DNA from: Nostoc sp. LPT
GTDB lineage: Bacteria; Cyanobacteriota; Cyanobacteriia; Cyanobacteriales; Nostocaceae
NCBI RefSeq assembly: GCF_017115165.1
Contig: NZ_JABXKF010000139.1
Location: forward strand, 172,725 to 236,724
DNA: 64,000 bases
Direction: 5' to 3'
The position numbers and the translations under genes are program-made. Below the pieces are notes generated by a model, which saw only the letters and a program-made list of their open reading frames with translations, had not been told where the DNA came from and did no database searches. Below are positions 1 to 8,830 of the stretch, in pieces (positions within the stretch are counted from its first letter, which is position 1; every line of letters starts with the position of its first letter).

Positions 1-94
1 AAAGATATTTCTATAATCTTGAAGTTTTCATCAATTATCAAATATTCAATACTACATATAGATAACAACCTTGTCGAAAATGAATTCATCTTAA

Positions 95-619
95 TTAAAT
101 TAAACGAATGGCTAAAGTTTGAAATATTTTATCAACATTATTGCCAGTTTTAGCTGAAGTTACATAAGTGTCTAATATATTAGCTTGATTGGTGAATTGA
201 TACATTTGACGAATATTTTCTAAATATTCGGCTGCAATCATATCTGATTTGTTCAGTGCAACAACAACATAACTGTTGGGATTAACAGCTAAAAAAGTTT
301 GAATATGCTCCTGGATATGATTGAGTGTTTCTGCTTGTGTCACATCACCGACTATCACAGCACCTTTAGAACCTTGAAAATAATTGTTAGCAACTGCCTT
401 AAACTTATTACTGCCTTCAATATCCCAAATTATCAACTGTAATTTTTGTTCACTAAGTAGATTTTTTTCGGAAACACTAACCAATTTACGAGAGATTTTT
501 ACTCCTACAGTTGAAAGGTATTCATCACTAAACTGACACTCCACAAATTGGCGAATCAGACTAGTTTTACCAACACCAAAATCACCAAATAAGCAGATTT
601 TTTTAGAGATTGTAGACAT
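95..619 (-). CDS. Ras/Rab-like small GTPase
   Basis: A 174-residue single-domain GTPase expected to switch a partner on and off in the cytoplasm. The G1 loop GDFGVGKTS is at residues 12-20, a switch-I threonine lies in STVG (about 36-39), the G3 motif DIEG is at 66-69, G4 NKSD at 123-126 and G5 TSAKT at 154-158. The residue after G3, which is the catalytic glutamine in Ras/Rab (Q61 in Ras), is Ser70, so unaided hydrolysis may be slow; this is an inference. There is no C-terminal prenylation cysteine. It lies 50 bp downstream of the OmpA/roadblock-like gene on the same strand and probably shares its transcript. The family is clear; the cellular role is unknown. Confidence 0.88.
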   Translation of the reverse strand: MSTISKKICLFGDFGVGKTSLIRQFVECQFSDEYLSTVGVKISRKLVSVSEKNLLSEQKLQLIIWDIEGSNKFKAVANNYFQGSKGAVIVGDVTQAETLNHIQEHIQTFLAVNPNSYVVVALNKSDMIAAEYLENIRQMYQFTNQANILDTYVTSAKTGNNVDKIFQTLAIRLI

Positions 620-669
620 AGTTGAAGAAAAATAGAGAATGTTTTATCCGAATCATAGCTACTATAAAC

Positions 670-2850
670 TTAAAATTGCTTGTTTATCGGTTCTAGAGCG
701 ACACAGCGGCTTAACCACAAGGGTTGAGTTTCATCAATTCCTGGTGGTAAATTTGTCCTACCAATGACCTGTAGGCGAGATGGCTTGATGCCTAATTTAA
801 TCAGTGCTTGTTGTACAGCCTTTGCTCGCGCCAGTGCCAATTTTTGAGATTTGTTCGCACCAGTATGGTCACTATAACCAATAATTTTTAAATGCTTATT
901 TGGGTGCCGATCGAGGAAAAACTTGACCTGTTGAATCTTATGCGCTATGTCTGCCTTCATTAAACTCGCTGAGTCGGGTTGAAAATAAAATCGAACTTCA
1001 ATCTGTGGGGGTTCTACTCGCACCACACTAGACACAGATTTTACGCCTGGAATTTGTTCAAATGCATTCTTCATAATCTGAGCATCTGCAATTCGGTTGA
1101 CAGTTCCTTCAACAGCTACTTTACCAGCGATGTATTGAGCGGAAATTGCTATATCGTCAGTCTGATTTAAAACTGCTGTGACTCGTTTGACTTCAGCAGC
1201 AGCTAATACGGGGTCTGCTGGTACATCTACTAATAAAATTTGATTGTTAATCAACCAATTAGGAGAGGTGATTTTGACTGTTTGCTCGGCTTTCTGGCGA
1301 AGAAGTTGATTAGGTAATCGTCCTGTTAATTTTAATTTGTTGTGTTCTACTTTTACAGTGAGCCGATATACTGCTAGTTCTGGAACAGAAGTTAGAGCCA
1401 ACAAAGTTTGATTTTCAATGGAATGTATAACCCCACTACGGTATTGCCAAATACCCCAAGGAATGAAAATGCTACTGATAGCTGTTAAACCTAATACCAG
1501 TAACGGTGAGATTTTTGTTTTCTTTTTCTCCTGAATACCTGTATTTTTCAGTTCTTCTAGAAGTGTATGAATTTCAATAGGAATTAAATCTGGGTCGCCA
1601 TCATACTTTTCAATTAAATCACCATATTTTTTAATGATTGTGCTGAAGACTTGCCGCATTTTCCCAATAAAGTTTTTGCTTGGCTCTCCGCGCACAACAA
1701 TCGCTAAATAACAGTATCCTGCAACTTCTAAAATTATTTTGGATGTCCCGTATTCAATTGCATCTAATTCTGTTATGCTTCCAGATTGATTGATGCAATC
1801 ATTAGCAAAGCTGCGAATTGCTGTCAGCATTCCTGCTACCATTTCAGCTTCTAACTGCTCTACATCAGAGTGCTGAATATCTGAGATCACTAAACCAGAT
1901 GCTTTATGAATCAAGAAAATAGCTTGAATTGTAAATGGTAGAGCTTCTCTAAGAATTAATTCTGCTTCTGAAACTCCCTGTAGCTTGGCACGAATTTTAC
2001 GTTTAATGCCTTCAACGCTGAGGGTTTCTTCAACTTGTCGGTTAATGGCACGGATTGTCTCTGCCATATATTTGGCTATGGTACTACCAATAACTGGGTA
2101 GAGTGCATCCACCACAATATTCTGCTCAATTTCAATTTGCTTTTTTATGGCTCGTCCCATTGCCGGAGCGATCGCATCTGAAACTTCTTCTGGAGCTATA
2201 ATAATCTGTTGGGAAATAGCTAGAGGGATTACAGGTGCGATCGCCTCACTCATGCTAACTTTATCCTGTTCAGTGCGACTGCGGATAGTCTCATCGATAA
2301 TAGGAGCAATTATCTTGACAATTTCCTCTTTCGACTCTGTAATCTTCAGCCTTAAAAGCTCAGAAATCAACGGGAGTAGTAGATTTATTAGCTCTTTAGG
2401 ATCGTAAATTTGATGTTCTATTTTTGTTAATTTTTGTTCGAGTTTAGCTGTAATATTGTTTACTTCTGCTAGCTCATATCCGACCAATATCTCCCGTAAT
2501 TTTTGCAATGCATCCTCTGAGTTATCTAATTTTTCCTCAAATTCTGTAAATATTTCAATAGATTCTTCTAACTCTTCTTGAGTAGTTTGTGAGTAATTAG
2601 ATATATCTTGAGGAAAATTAAAATTCGATTCTAAATAAGCTTCACATACTTCTAATGTCACTGGAGGAAGTTGCAGTAATTCAATTTCTTCTGGAATATA
2701 CTCATTACTATTATCAGTTTCTGATGGTAATAAAGGAGATTGCTCAGGGGATTCGATAATTTTGAGATCGATAAGCAAATGCAGCAAATTGTCAAGCTGC
2801 ATAGCTGTTTCTGACTTCAACTCAACAGATTGAGAAACCGAATTTTCCAC
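670..2850 (-). CDS. Membrane protein: helical repeats, roadblock/longin-like region, TM helix, BON-like and OmpA domains
   Basis: 726 residues. Residues about 150-275 hold five helical repeats of about 23 residues, each with a core like IAPIIDETI, APVIPLAI or YPVIGSTI. Residues about 300-415 look like a roadblock/longin fold (IFLIHKASGLVIS, later YLAIVVRG), the usual partner fold of bacterial Ras-like GTPases; that assignment rests on pattern only. One membrane helix is at about 447-470. Two BON-like segments follow (475-612), then an OmpA C-terminal peptidoglycan-binding domain (618-722, with FYFQPDSASL and IIGYSDHTG). The topology suggests a cytoplasmic GTPase-facing half and a periplasmic wall-binding half. 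The neighbouring downstream gene encodes a small GTPase. OmpA domain certain, roadblock probable. Confidence 0.82.
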   Translation of the reverse strand: MENSVSQSVELKSETAMQLDNLLHLLIDLKIIESPEQSPLLPSETDNSNEYIPEEIELLQLPPVTLEVCEAYLESNFNFPQDISNYSQTTQEELEESIEIFTEFEEKLDNSEDALQKLREILVGYELAEVNNITAKLEQKLTKIEHQIYDPKELINLLLPLISELLRLKITESKEEIVKIIAPIIDETIRSRTEQDKVSMSEAIAPVIPLAISQQIIIAPEEVSDAIAPAMGRAIKKQIEIEQNIVVDALYPVIGSTIAKYMAETIRAINRQVEETLSVEGIKRKIRAKLQGVSEAELILREALPFTIQAIFLIHKASGLVISDIQHSDVEQLEAEMVAGMLTAIRSFANDCINQSGSITELDAIEYGTSKIILEVAGYCYLAIVVRGEPSKNFIGKMRQVFSTIIKKYGDLIEKYDGDPDLIPIEIHTLLEELKNTGIQEKKKTKISPLLVLGLTAISSIFIPWGIWQYRSGVIHSIENQTLLALTSVPELAVYRLTVKVEHNKLKLTGRLPNQLLRQKAEQTVKITSPNWLINNQILLVDVPADPVLAAAEVKRVTAVLNQTDDIAISAQYIAGKVAVEGTVNRIADAQIMKNAFEQIPGVKSVSSVVRVEPPQIEVRFYFQPDSASLMKADIAHKIQQVKFFLDRHPNKHLKIIGYSDHTGANKSQKLALARAKAVQQALIKLGIKPSRLQVIGRTNLPPGIDETQPLWLSRCVALEPINKQF

Positions 2851-2874
2851 CTGAGTTATCCTTTTTAGAGTGAT

Positions 2875-2936
2875 GTTAGCAGTAGCGGGGTGTTTCGCCC
2901 GTGCTGTTAGCAGTAGCGGGGCGTTTCGCCCGTGCT
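2875..2936. repeat. Two tandem copies of a 31-bp hairpin repeat
   Basis: Two 31-bp units (2875-2905 and 2906-2936) differ at one base. Each begins GTTAGCAGTAGCGGGG and contains a GGGCG-TTT-CGCCC type stem. A related copy is at about 63391-63424. This is a REP-like intergenic repeat lying between the coiled-coil gene and the OmpA gene; it may act as an RNA hairpin in their transcript. Confidence 0.8.
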
Positions 2937-3022
2937 AAGTTAGGGGTTATTAGTTTGGAGTTTGGAGTCATTATCTCCTTCATCTCTCTTTACTTAATTA
3001 CGAATGTAATTCTGCTCTACTG

Positions 3023-3658
3023 TTAGAGTGAGTTAACACTTACTTTTGACAACTTTGTAGTTTCTAGAAGCGGTACAGCAGTATATTCGTCGCTGCGTTC
3101 ATTGGCTGCTTCTCGCAATTTAGGAATAAATTCAGTTTCTTTCAAACGCATTCCTAAGGCAAACAAAGTTTCAGCCATATCGTCTTTAGAAACTTTAGTG
3201 TCTGTCAACTGCGAGAAGCGTCGCTCTATTTCTTCTAAAATCAGATCGCGTAATGCCGTAACATCATCTTGTAATTGAACTTTAGTTTGAAATATTTCAT
3301 CTCGAATCGAGGTAGTTTGGCTATCTAAGGTTTCATCAAGCGACTGAACGCTGCTAGAAAACTTTTTATTAAGTCTATCAACCTGTTGCCGTAAGTCAAG
3401 AGTTTCTTCTTGAGTTGCGAGGCTAAATGACTTCAGCTTTTTATCCAGGGACTCAAACCCCGCTTTTAGTTCAGCCGAAAAGTTGGACTTGAGTTGCTCG
3501 ACATGCAATCGCGTCTGTTGTTGCAGGAGAGATATATCAGACTCCAGCTTGCTAAATCGATTTTCGTACTCTCTTAGCTGTGTTCCAAGAATAATATCGC
3601 GGATCTGATCGATATTGCCAAGTCTTTCTCGTACATCGTCTCTACTCATCTGACTCAT
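3023..3658 (-). CDS. Coiled-coil protein, unknown function
   Basis: 211 residues, mostly heptad-rich helix from about residue 25 to 155 (for example LESDISLLQQQTRL and LDLRQQVDRLNKKF), with no signal peptide or membrane segment. The N-terminus MSQMSRDDVRERLGNIDQIRDIIL is a short conserved-looking segment before the coil, and a globular tail follows (TLFALGMRLKE). It lies 172 bp upstream of the OmpA/roadblock-like gene on the same strand, with only the two hairpin repeats between, so it may belong to the same three-gene unit as the GTPase. A scaffold or oligomerisation role is inferred from the coil alone. No family name is recognised. Confidence 0.75.
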   Translation of the reverse strand: MSQMSRDDVRERLGNIDQIRDIILGTQLREYENRFSKLESDISLLQQQTRLHVEQLKSNFSAELKAGFESLDKKLKSFSLATQEETLDLRQQVDRLNKKFSSSVQSLDETLDSQTTSIRDEIFQTKVQLQDDVTALRDLILEEIERRFSQLTDTKVSKDDMAETLFALGMRLKETEFIPKLREAANERSDEYTAVPLLETTKLSKVSVNSL

Positions 3659-3903
3659 TAGTAAAACCTCACTTTTCAGGAATCAATTGGGAATAAGAGG
3701 TGATGCATTTAACTGACATTTAGGCTAAAAATTCTTAGCTTATGATGCAGCTAACTCACCGAATATACTTTGTTAGTATTCCCAATCGTTCACGCTTTCT
3801 ATCTGAAAAATAGGAAATGAGTAATGAGAAATGGAAAATCAGTGTTTTTCATAACTTACTCAGAAAAAATGCTCCAGTTAATTTATTAATAAATATTATT
3901 TTT

Positions 3904-6900
3904 TCAGTTTTTGGCGTTACTATCTTTACAGTTCAAAAATTCTTCGATGCGTTTAACAAAGTCTTCTAACTCTACGATTAAGTTACTAGAACCTCGACGC
4001 TCTTGGTTTATCGCTAGTTGTTCTAGTTTTTCTGCTGCCAGATGCATGGTTGTAACTCCCATATTGGCACTAGCACCTTTAATTTGATGCCCTTGGAGCG
4101 CTATTTGCTCAAAGTCATGATCTGCGATCGCTATTTTAATTAACTCTAGACGAGGTTGAATATCCTCAACAAATATTTGCAGTAGTTCCAATTCAAATTC
4201 TGGGTTATTTTCCGAGAGTTGGTGTAAGCGTTCCCAATCAATTGGGAGGTTAACTGCACCGACATCTGTTGTAGAAACTGTTTGCTCTGTGGCAGCTGTT
4301 TCTTTTGCCTGGAATATCACATTTCCCCAACGCTCTAGTGCTCCCGCCAATTTTTCTTTTATTACTGGCTTGCTCAAATAGTCATCCATTCCGGCATCTA
4401 GACACATTTGCTGGTCTTCTTTCATGGCATTAGCTGTCATTGCAATTACTACAGGACGATAACCACTGGCAAAGTAGCTTTCTTGCCAACGATGAATTTC
4501 TTTTGTGGTTTCTAAACCGTCGAGAACTGGCATTTGGCAATCCATCAGAATTAAATCGTAGGGAATTTTTTCTAATAGTTGCAAAACTTCTTTCCCATTA
4601 CCAGCAACATCAGCACTATAACCTAGACTTTGGAGTTGCTTCAAAGCAACTTTCTGATTCACCAAATTATCTTCAGCTAAGAGAATTCTTAATTTATGGG
4701 AGTTAGGAGGTGAGAACCGCGAACTAGGAGAATAATAGTTGCGGTTGTTTTCATAATTTTTCAGTTTTAAGTCCTGAATTCTGACTTCTGACTCTTCTTC
4801 GAGCTGCTTTCCTAAAATAGTCATGATGGTATCGAGGAGTCGGGACGGCTTAATAGGTTTGACTAAATAAGCTGCAAATCCTATTTTTAGCGCTCGTTGG
4901 ATTTCATCGCGTTGATTAGTAGAGGTAAGCATAATCAAGGGTAGCCCAGCGATCGCTGAATTTGCCTTAATTTGTTCTCCTAAAGTCATACCATCTACTT
5001 CTGGCATCTGCATATCAATTACAGCTATGTCATAGAAATTTTTTTGCTTGGCGGCTTCCTGAATAGCTTTGAGGGCAGTAGTAGCCGAAGCAGCCTGATC
5101 CACTAGCATCCCCCAACGGGTAGCTTGATGGTGGATGATTTTGCGATTAGTAGCATTATCATCTACTACTAACAAGCGCCGATTCAGCAAAAGTTCGCGT
5201 TCGCCTTCTAAGGAAATAGGGTCAAGTTGCTTGGCGAGAGTTACTTCAAACCAAAACTTAGATCCTTTCCCCAAGCGACTTTCTACGCCCATTTCTCCTC
5301 CCATCAAGCTTACCAGTTGCTTGCAGATGGCTAATCCCAAACCTGTGCCGCCATATTTACGGGTGGTGGAAGCATCTACTTGAGTAAATGGCTTAAAGAG
5401 TTTGGATTGATCTTCAGGGGTAATGCCAAGACCGGTATCTGTAATCGCAAAATAGATAGTGGCTGTAGTCAGGGAAAGCGTACGCAATTCTGCTCGTAAT
5501 ACTACCTCTCCCTTGCTGGTAAACTTGATCGCATTGCCAATCAGGTTCATGAGAATTTGTCGCAAGCGGCCAGCATCGCCTTGGAGCTGGGTGGGGACGT
5601 TGCTGTAGATTAATCCTGCAATTTCTAATCCCTTATGATGAGCTGAGGGAGCCAATAATTCCAACACCTCTTCTACACAGGTAGATAAGTCAAAATCTAG
5701 AGTTTCTAGTGCCATTTCCCCAGCCTCTAGTTTGGACAGATCCAAAATTTCGTTAATCAGGCTTAAGAGAGCATCGCCACTAATGCGAATTGTTTCCATA
5801 AAATCCCGCTGCTCGGAGTTTAGGGGAGTTTCTAACATTAAGCTTGTCATTCCCAACACAGCATTCATGGGAGTCCGAATTTCATGGCTCATGTTGGCCA
5901 AAAAGGCACTTTTGGTTTGAGAAGCTAATTCAGCTTGGTGACGAGCAATTTCGAGTTCTCGTCGCTGTTGAGTTTCTGCATCTAACATTTGGGCTTGGGC
6001 TAAAGCAATACCTACTTGGTCAGCTATTTGTCGTAAAAGATGAGTTTCAAAGCTAGACCATTGGCGAGAACTGCCGCACTGATGGACAATCAGCAAACCG
6101 CAAAGTTCTTCTTTGACAAGAATGGGTATGACTAAATTACACTGGACTCCAAATTGTTGCAGTAATTCGAGATGATTTTTTTGGACTTCAGCTATATCTA
6201 AGTCAGCAAGCCCCAGATTCGGTTTTTGACGGTACTGTTGTAGATAGTACTGCTGGATGTATTCGGCTTGAAAGTAAGTATCAGTAAGCTTTTTATCTTT
6301 AATTGCCAGCCAGCCAGAAATTACTGCCTCAACCACGGTGGCTCCAGAGCCATCAGCCTTTGGCTGATAAATCAAAACTCGGTCGCTATGGAGAATTTTT
6401 TGCACCTCGGTTACAGTAATTTGGAGAATTTCTTTGATTTGCAAAGACTGACGAATTTTGAGGGTAATTTCAGTAAATAGTTGCGATCGCAAGTTTTGGC
6501 GTTGAAGTTGTTCTTCTGCCTGCTTGCGCTCAATAAACTGCCCTACTTGCTCACCAATCGAATTCATGACTTTTGCCAAATCTGGGTCAGCTTGCTGGAT
6601 CTTATGGCTAAAGCAGGTAATGACACCGATAACTTTTTTACCACTACGGATCGGAAAACCGAAAGCTCCGTGCAGTTCTGCTTCGGCAGCGATTTGAGAG
6701 CGGATGAAACTTTGATCTTTAGCGACATCAGCAATCCAAACAGGTTCAAGACTAGCCCAGACACGACCAGGCAGCCCAATTCCTGGTGCAAACGTAATCT
6801 GCCGACTGAGGATGTCAAATTCTTGCATCTCGAAGGAGATTTTATACCATGAATTTAACAAAGACAGTAGATTTGATCGCGGATCTAGCATCCAAAATTC

Positions 6901-8598
6901 ACTTAAATCCCATCCCAAACTTTCGCAGATTCCTTGCAGGATTTGGGGCATGGCTTCGTTGATTGTAGTTGACTCTGCCAAGACGCGGGTTGTAACATAC
7001 TCAGCTTTCAGATGTTGTTCAGCTCGTTTGCGTAAGCGCAGCTCCTCGAAGACATCGGTGATATCGATACCTGTAGCAACAATGTATTCAACGTAGCCCT
7101 TATGGTCTTGCAAGGTAGTGTTAGTCCAGGCAATCAGCCGCCGACTGCCATCCTTAGCTACCCAATAGTTTTCGTACTCATTGGGCCCTTCACCAATTCG
7201 CAACTGCTCAAAAACTGCCTTAACTTGCTCTACCTCTTCAGGAAGTAAAAACAGGTTCCAGAAATGCCTTCCTTTCACCTCATCAAATGAGTAACCAGTT
7301 ATTTGTTCACAAGCTTGATTGAAGCGAACGATTTGTCCTTGTGTGTCAATAACTATTACCAAAGCGCTGGCTGTATCAAGGACTGCTGAGATAAAGTTGC
7401 GTTCTTGGTTTAGTGTTTCCTCTGTTAATTTACGCTCTTTTACCTCACGAGAAATTAAATAGTAGACTATAGCCAGAATCAGAAAACTTAGAAAAATAGC
7501 AAAAGCCAGTGTCAAAAGCGTGGTGTTAGCACTGGCTTTTGCAGCTTGTGACTGCTGTTGGAGCAACCTTTTATCCTCACTCTCTATCTCATGTATGACC
7601 TTACGGATATCATCCATGAGATGTTTTCCCTGATTTGTCTGGATTAACTGCAACGCTGCGTCGAATCCCTGATTTTGACGCAGGTCTATAGTCTTCTTGA
7701 GTATGGCAAGTTTTGCAGCTATCAGAGATTCAAGGGTTGCGAACTGCTTTTGTTGGTTAGATTGATCTGCGATTAAATCCCTCAGTTCGACAATTTTGCG
7801 ATCAATGTTTTTAACTACTGCTTGATAGGGTTCTAGATAACTTTCTTGTCCAGTGAGGATGTAACCGCGTTGTCCAGTCTCAGCATCTTTCATCTCGGAC
7901 AGTACTTCTTCTAGTTTATTGATTTTATCTTGGGTTTTTTGTACTTGCTTATTTGTATCAATCAATATACGTGTGTTTTGAGAAGAAATCACGCCAATCA
8001 AAATTAAAATTGCCGATGCTAATCCAAACCCTCCGGCTATTCTTTGAAAAAATTGTTTGCGTGTCTTCTGCGCCTGTTTGCGTGTATCACTTGCCAATAC
8101 CAAACTTGCTAAAGTGCGGCGCATTTCTAGTTGTTTAATTACCTGGCGACCGAGAATTCGTAATGCTTCAAGTTGTTCTGGAGAGAGGTTTCTTGGTACA
8201 TGGTCAATTACACAAAGTGTTCCTAGTGCATATCCTTCAGGGTTCGTCAGCGGGACACCAGCATAAAACCGAACATTTGGGTCAGAGGTAACAAACGGGT
8301 TTGTCGCAAACCTTTCATCTTCTGTGGCATCAGGCACAACAAAAACTTCAGGTTGCAGAATAGCATGGGCACAGAATGCCAAATCGCGGGGTGTTTCTAG
8401 GGCATCCAAACCAACTTTTGACTTGAACCACTGACGATTAGTATCAATTAAGCTGATTAAGGCAATGGGAGTTCCACAAATATATGAGGCTAAACGGGTG
8501 AGGTCGTCAAAGGCAACTTCCGACCGAGTGTCGAGTATTTTATACTCCAAAAGAGATTCGATTCGCTGTGTTTCGTTATCAGGTAATGGTGCTTTCAT
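3904..8598 (-). CDS. Hybrid sensor histidine kinase (GAF-TM-CHASE3-TM-PAS-GAF-GAF-HisKA-HATPase-REC-REC-HPt)
   Basis: 1564 residues. GAF at 25-158; membrane helix 185-206; CHASE3-like periplasmic helices 210-345 (TGQRGYILTG); membrane helix 360-382; PAS 400-515; GAF 545-690; GAF 715-870; HisKA with phospho-acceptor H905 in SHEIRTP; HATPase 1005-1122 (N, G1 and G2 boxes intact: GNAIKFT, DTGLGI, GGTGLGLA); receiver 1 with D1195; receiver 2 with D1353; HPt with H1504 in HQIKGAS. All catalytic residues are present, so a full His-Asp-His phosphorelay is contained in one chain. No separate response regulator lies nearby, so its output partner is elsewhere. It ends 245 bp upstream of the coiled-coil gene on the same strand; a link to the GTPase system is possible but unproven. 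Confidence 0.95.
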   Translation of the reverse strand: MKAPLPDNETQRIESLLEYKILDTRSEVAFDDLTRLASYICGTPIALISLIDTNRQWFKSKVGLDALETPRDLAFCAHAILQPEVFVVPDATEDERFATNPFVTSDPNVRFYAGVPLTNPEGYALGTLCVIDHVPRNLSPEQLEALRILGRQVIKQLEMRRTLASLVLASDTRKQAQKTRKQFFQRIAGGFGLASAILILIGVISSQNTRILIDTNKQVQKTQDKINKLEEVLSEMKDAETGQRGYILTGQESYLEPYQAVVKNIDRKIVELRDLIADQSNQQKQFATLESLIAAKLAILKKTIDLRQNQGFDAALQLIQTNQGKHLMDDIRKVIHEIESEDKRLLQQQSQAAKASANTTLLTLAFAIFLSFLILAIVYYLISREVKERKLTEETLNQERNFISAVLDTASALVIVIDTQGQIVRFNQACEQITGYSFDEVKGRHFWNLFLLPEEVEQVKAVFEQLRIGEGPNEYENYWVAKDGSRRLIAWTNTTLQDHKGYVEYIVATGIDITDVFEELRLRKRAEQHLKAEYVTTRVLAESTTINEAMPQILQGICESLGWDLSEFWMLDPRSNLLSLLNSWYKISFEMQEFDILSRQITFAPGIGLPGRVWASLEPVWIADVAKDQSFIRSQIAAEAELHGAFGFPIRSGKKVIGVITCFSHKIQQADPDLAKVMNSIGEQVGQFIERKQAEEQLQRQNLRSQLFTEITLKIRQSLQIKEILQITVTEVQKILHSDRVLIYQPKADGSGATVVEAVISGWLAIKDKKLTDTYFQAEYIQQYYLQQYRQKPNLGLADLDIAEVQKNHLELLQQFGVQCNLVIPILVKEELCGLLIVHQCGSSRQWSSFETHLLRQIADQVGIALAQAQMLDAETQQRRELEIARHQAELASQTKSAFLANMSHEIRTPMNAVLGMTSLMLETPLNSEQRDFMETIRISGDALLSLINEILDLSKLEAGEMALETLDFDLSTCVEEVLELLAPSAHHKGLEIAGLIYSNVPTQLQGDAGRLRQILMNLIGNAIKFTSKGEVVLRAELRTLSLTTATIYFAITDTGLGITPEDQSKLFKPFTQVDASTTRKYGGTGLGLAICKQLVSLMGGEMGVESRLGKGSKFWFEVTLAKQLDPISLEGERELLLNRRLLVVDDNATNRKIIHHQATRWGMLVDQAASATTALKAIQEAAKQKNFYDIAVIDMQMPEVDGMTLGEQIKANSAIAGLPLIMLTSTNQRDEIQRALKIGFAAYLVKPIKPSRLLDTIMTILGKQLEEESEVRIQDLKLKNYENNRNYYSPSSRFSPPNSHKLRILLAEDNLVNQKVALKQLQSLGYSADVAGNGKEVLQLLEKIPYDLILMDCQMPVLDGLETTKEIHRWQESYFASGYRPVVIAMTANAMKEDQQMCLDAGMDDYLSKPVIKEKLAGALERWGNVIFQAKETAATEQTVSTTDVGAVNLPIDWERLHQLSENNPEFELELLQIFVEDIQPRLELIKIAIADHDFEQIALQGHQIKGASANMGVTTMHLAAEKLEQLAINQERRGSSNLIVELEDFVKRIEEFLNCKDSNAKN

Positions 8599-8632
8599 TC
8601 TTCAGCCTTATACCATTTTGGATTTTAAAAAA

Positions 8633-8666
8633 CAGAATTCAGAATTCAGAATTCAGAATTCTGAAT
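8633..8666. repeat. Heptamer tandem repeat (CAGAATT x4)
   Basis: Four perfect CAGAATT units followed by a degenerate one just upstream of the hybrid kinase start. This is the short tandemly repeated heptamer class common in heterocystous cyanobacteria. Confidence 0.8.
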
Positions 8667-8830
8667 CCAGGAGTTAGGAGTCAAAATTAAGAATACTTTG
8701 ATAGTCAAAGTTTATAATTTGAAGAAAATCAAAAAATCAAAAATGTATAGTGCGCTTGATTCTATATTCATTCTGAATTCTGACCGGAGCAACGGAAACG
8801 TCTCCGGCTCCGCTCCTGAATTCTTTTTTG

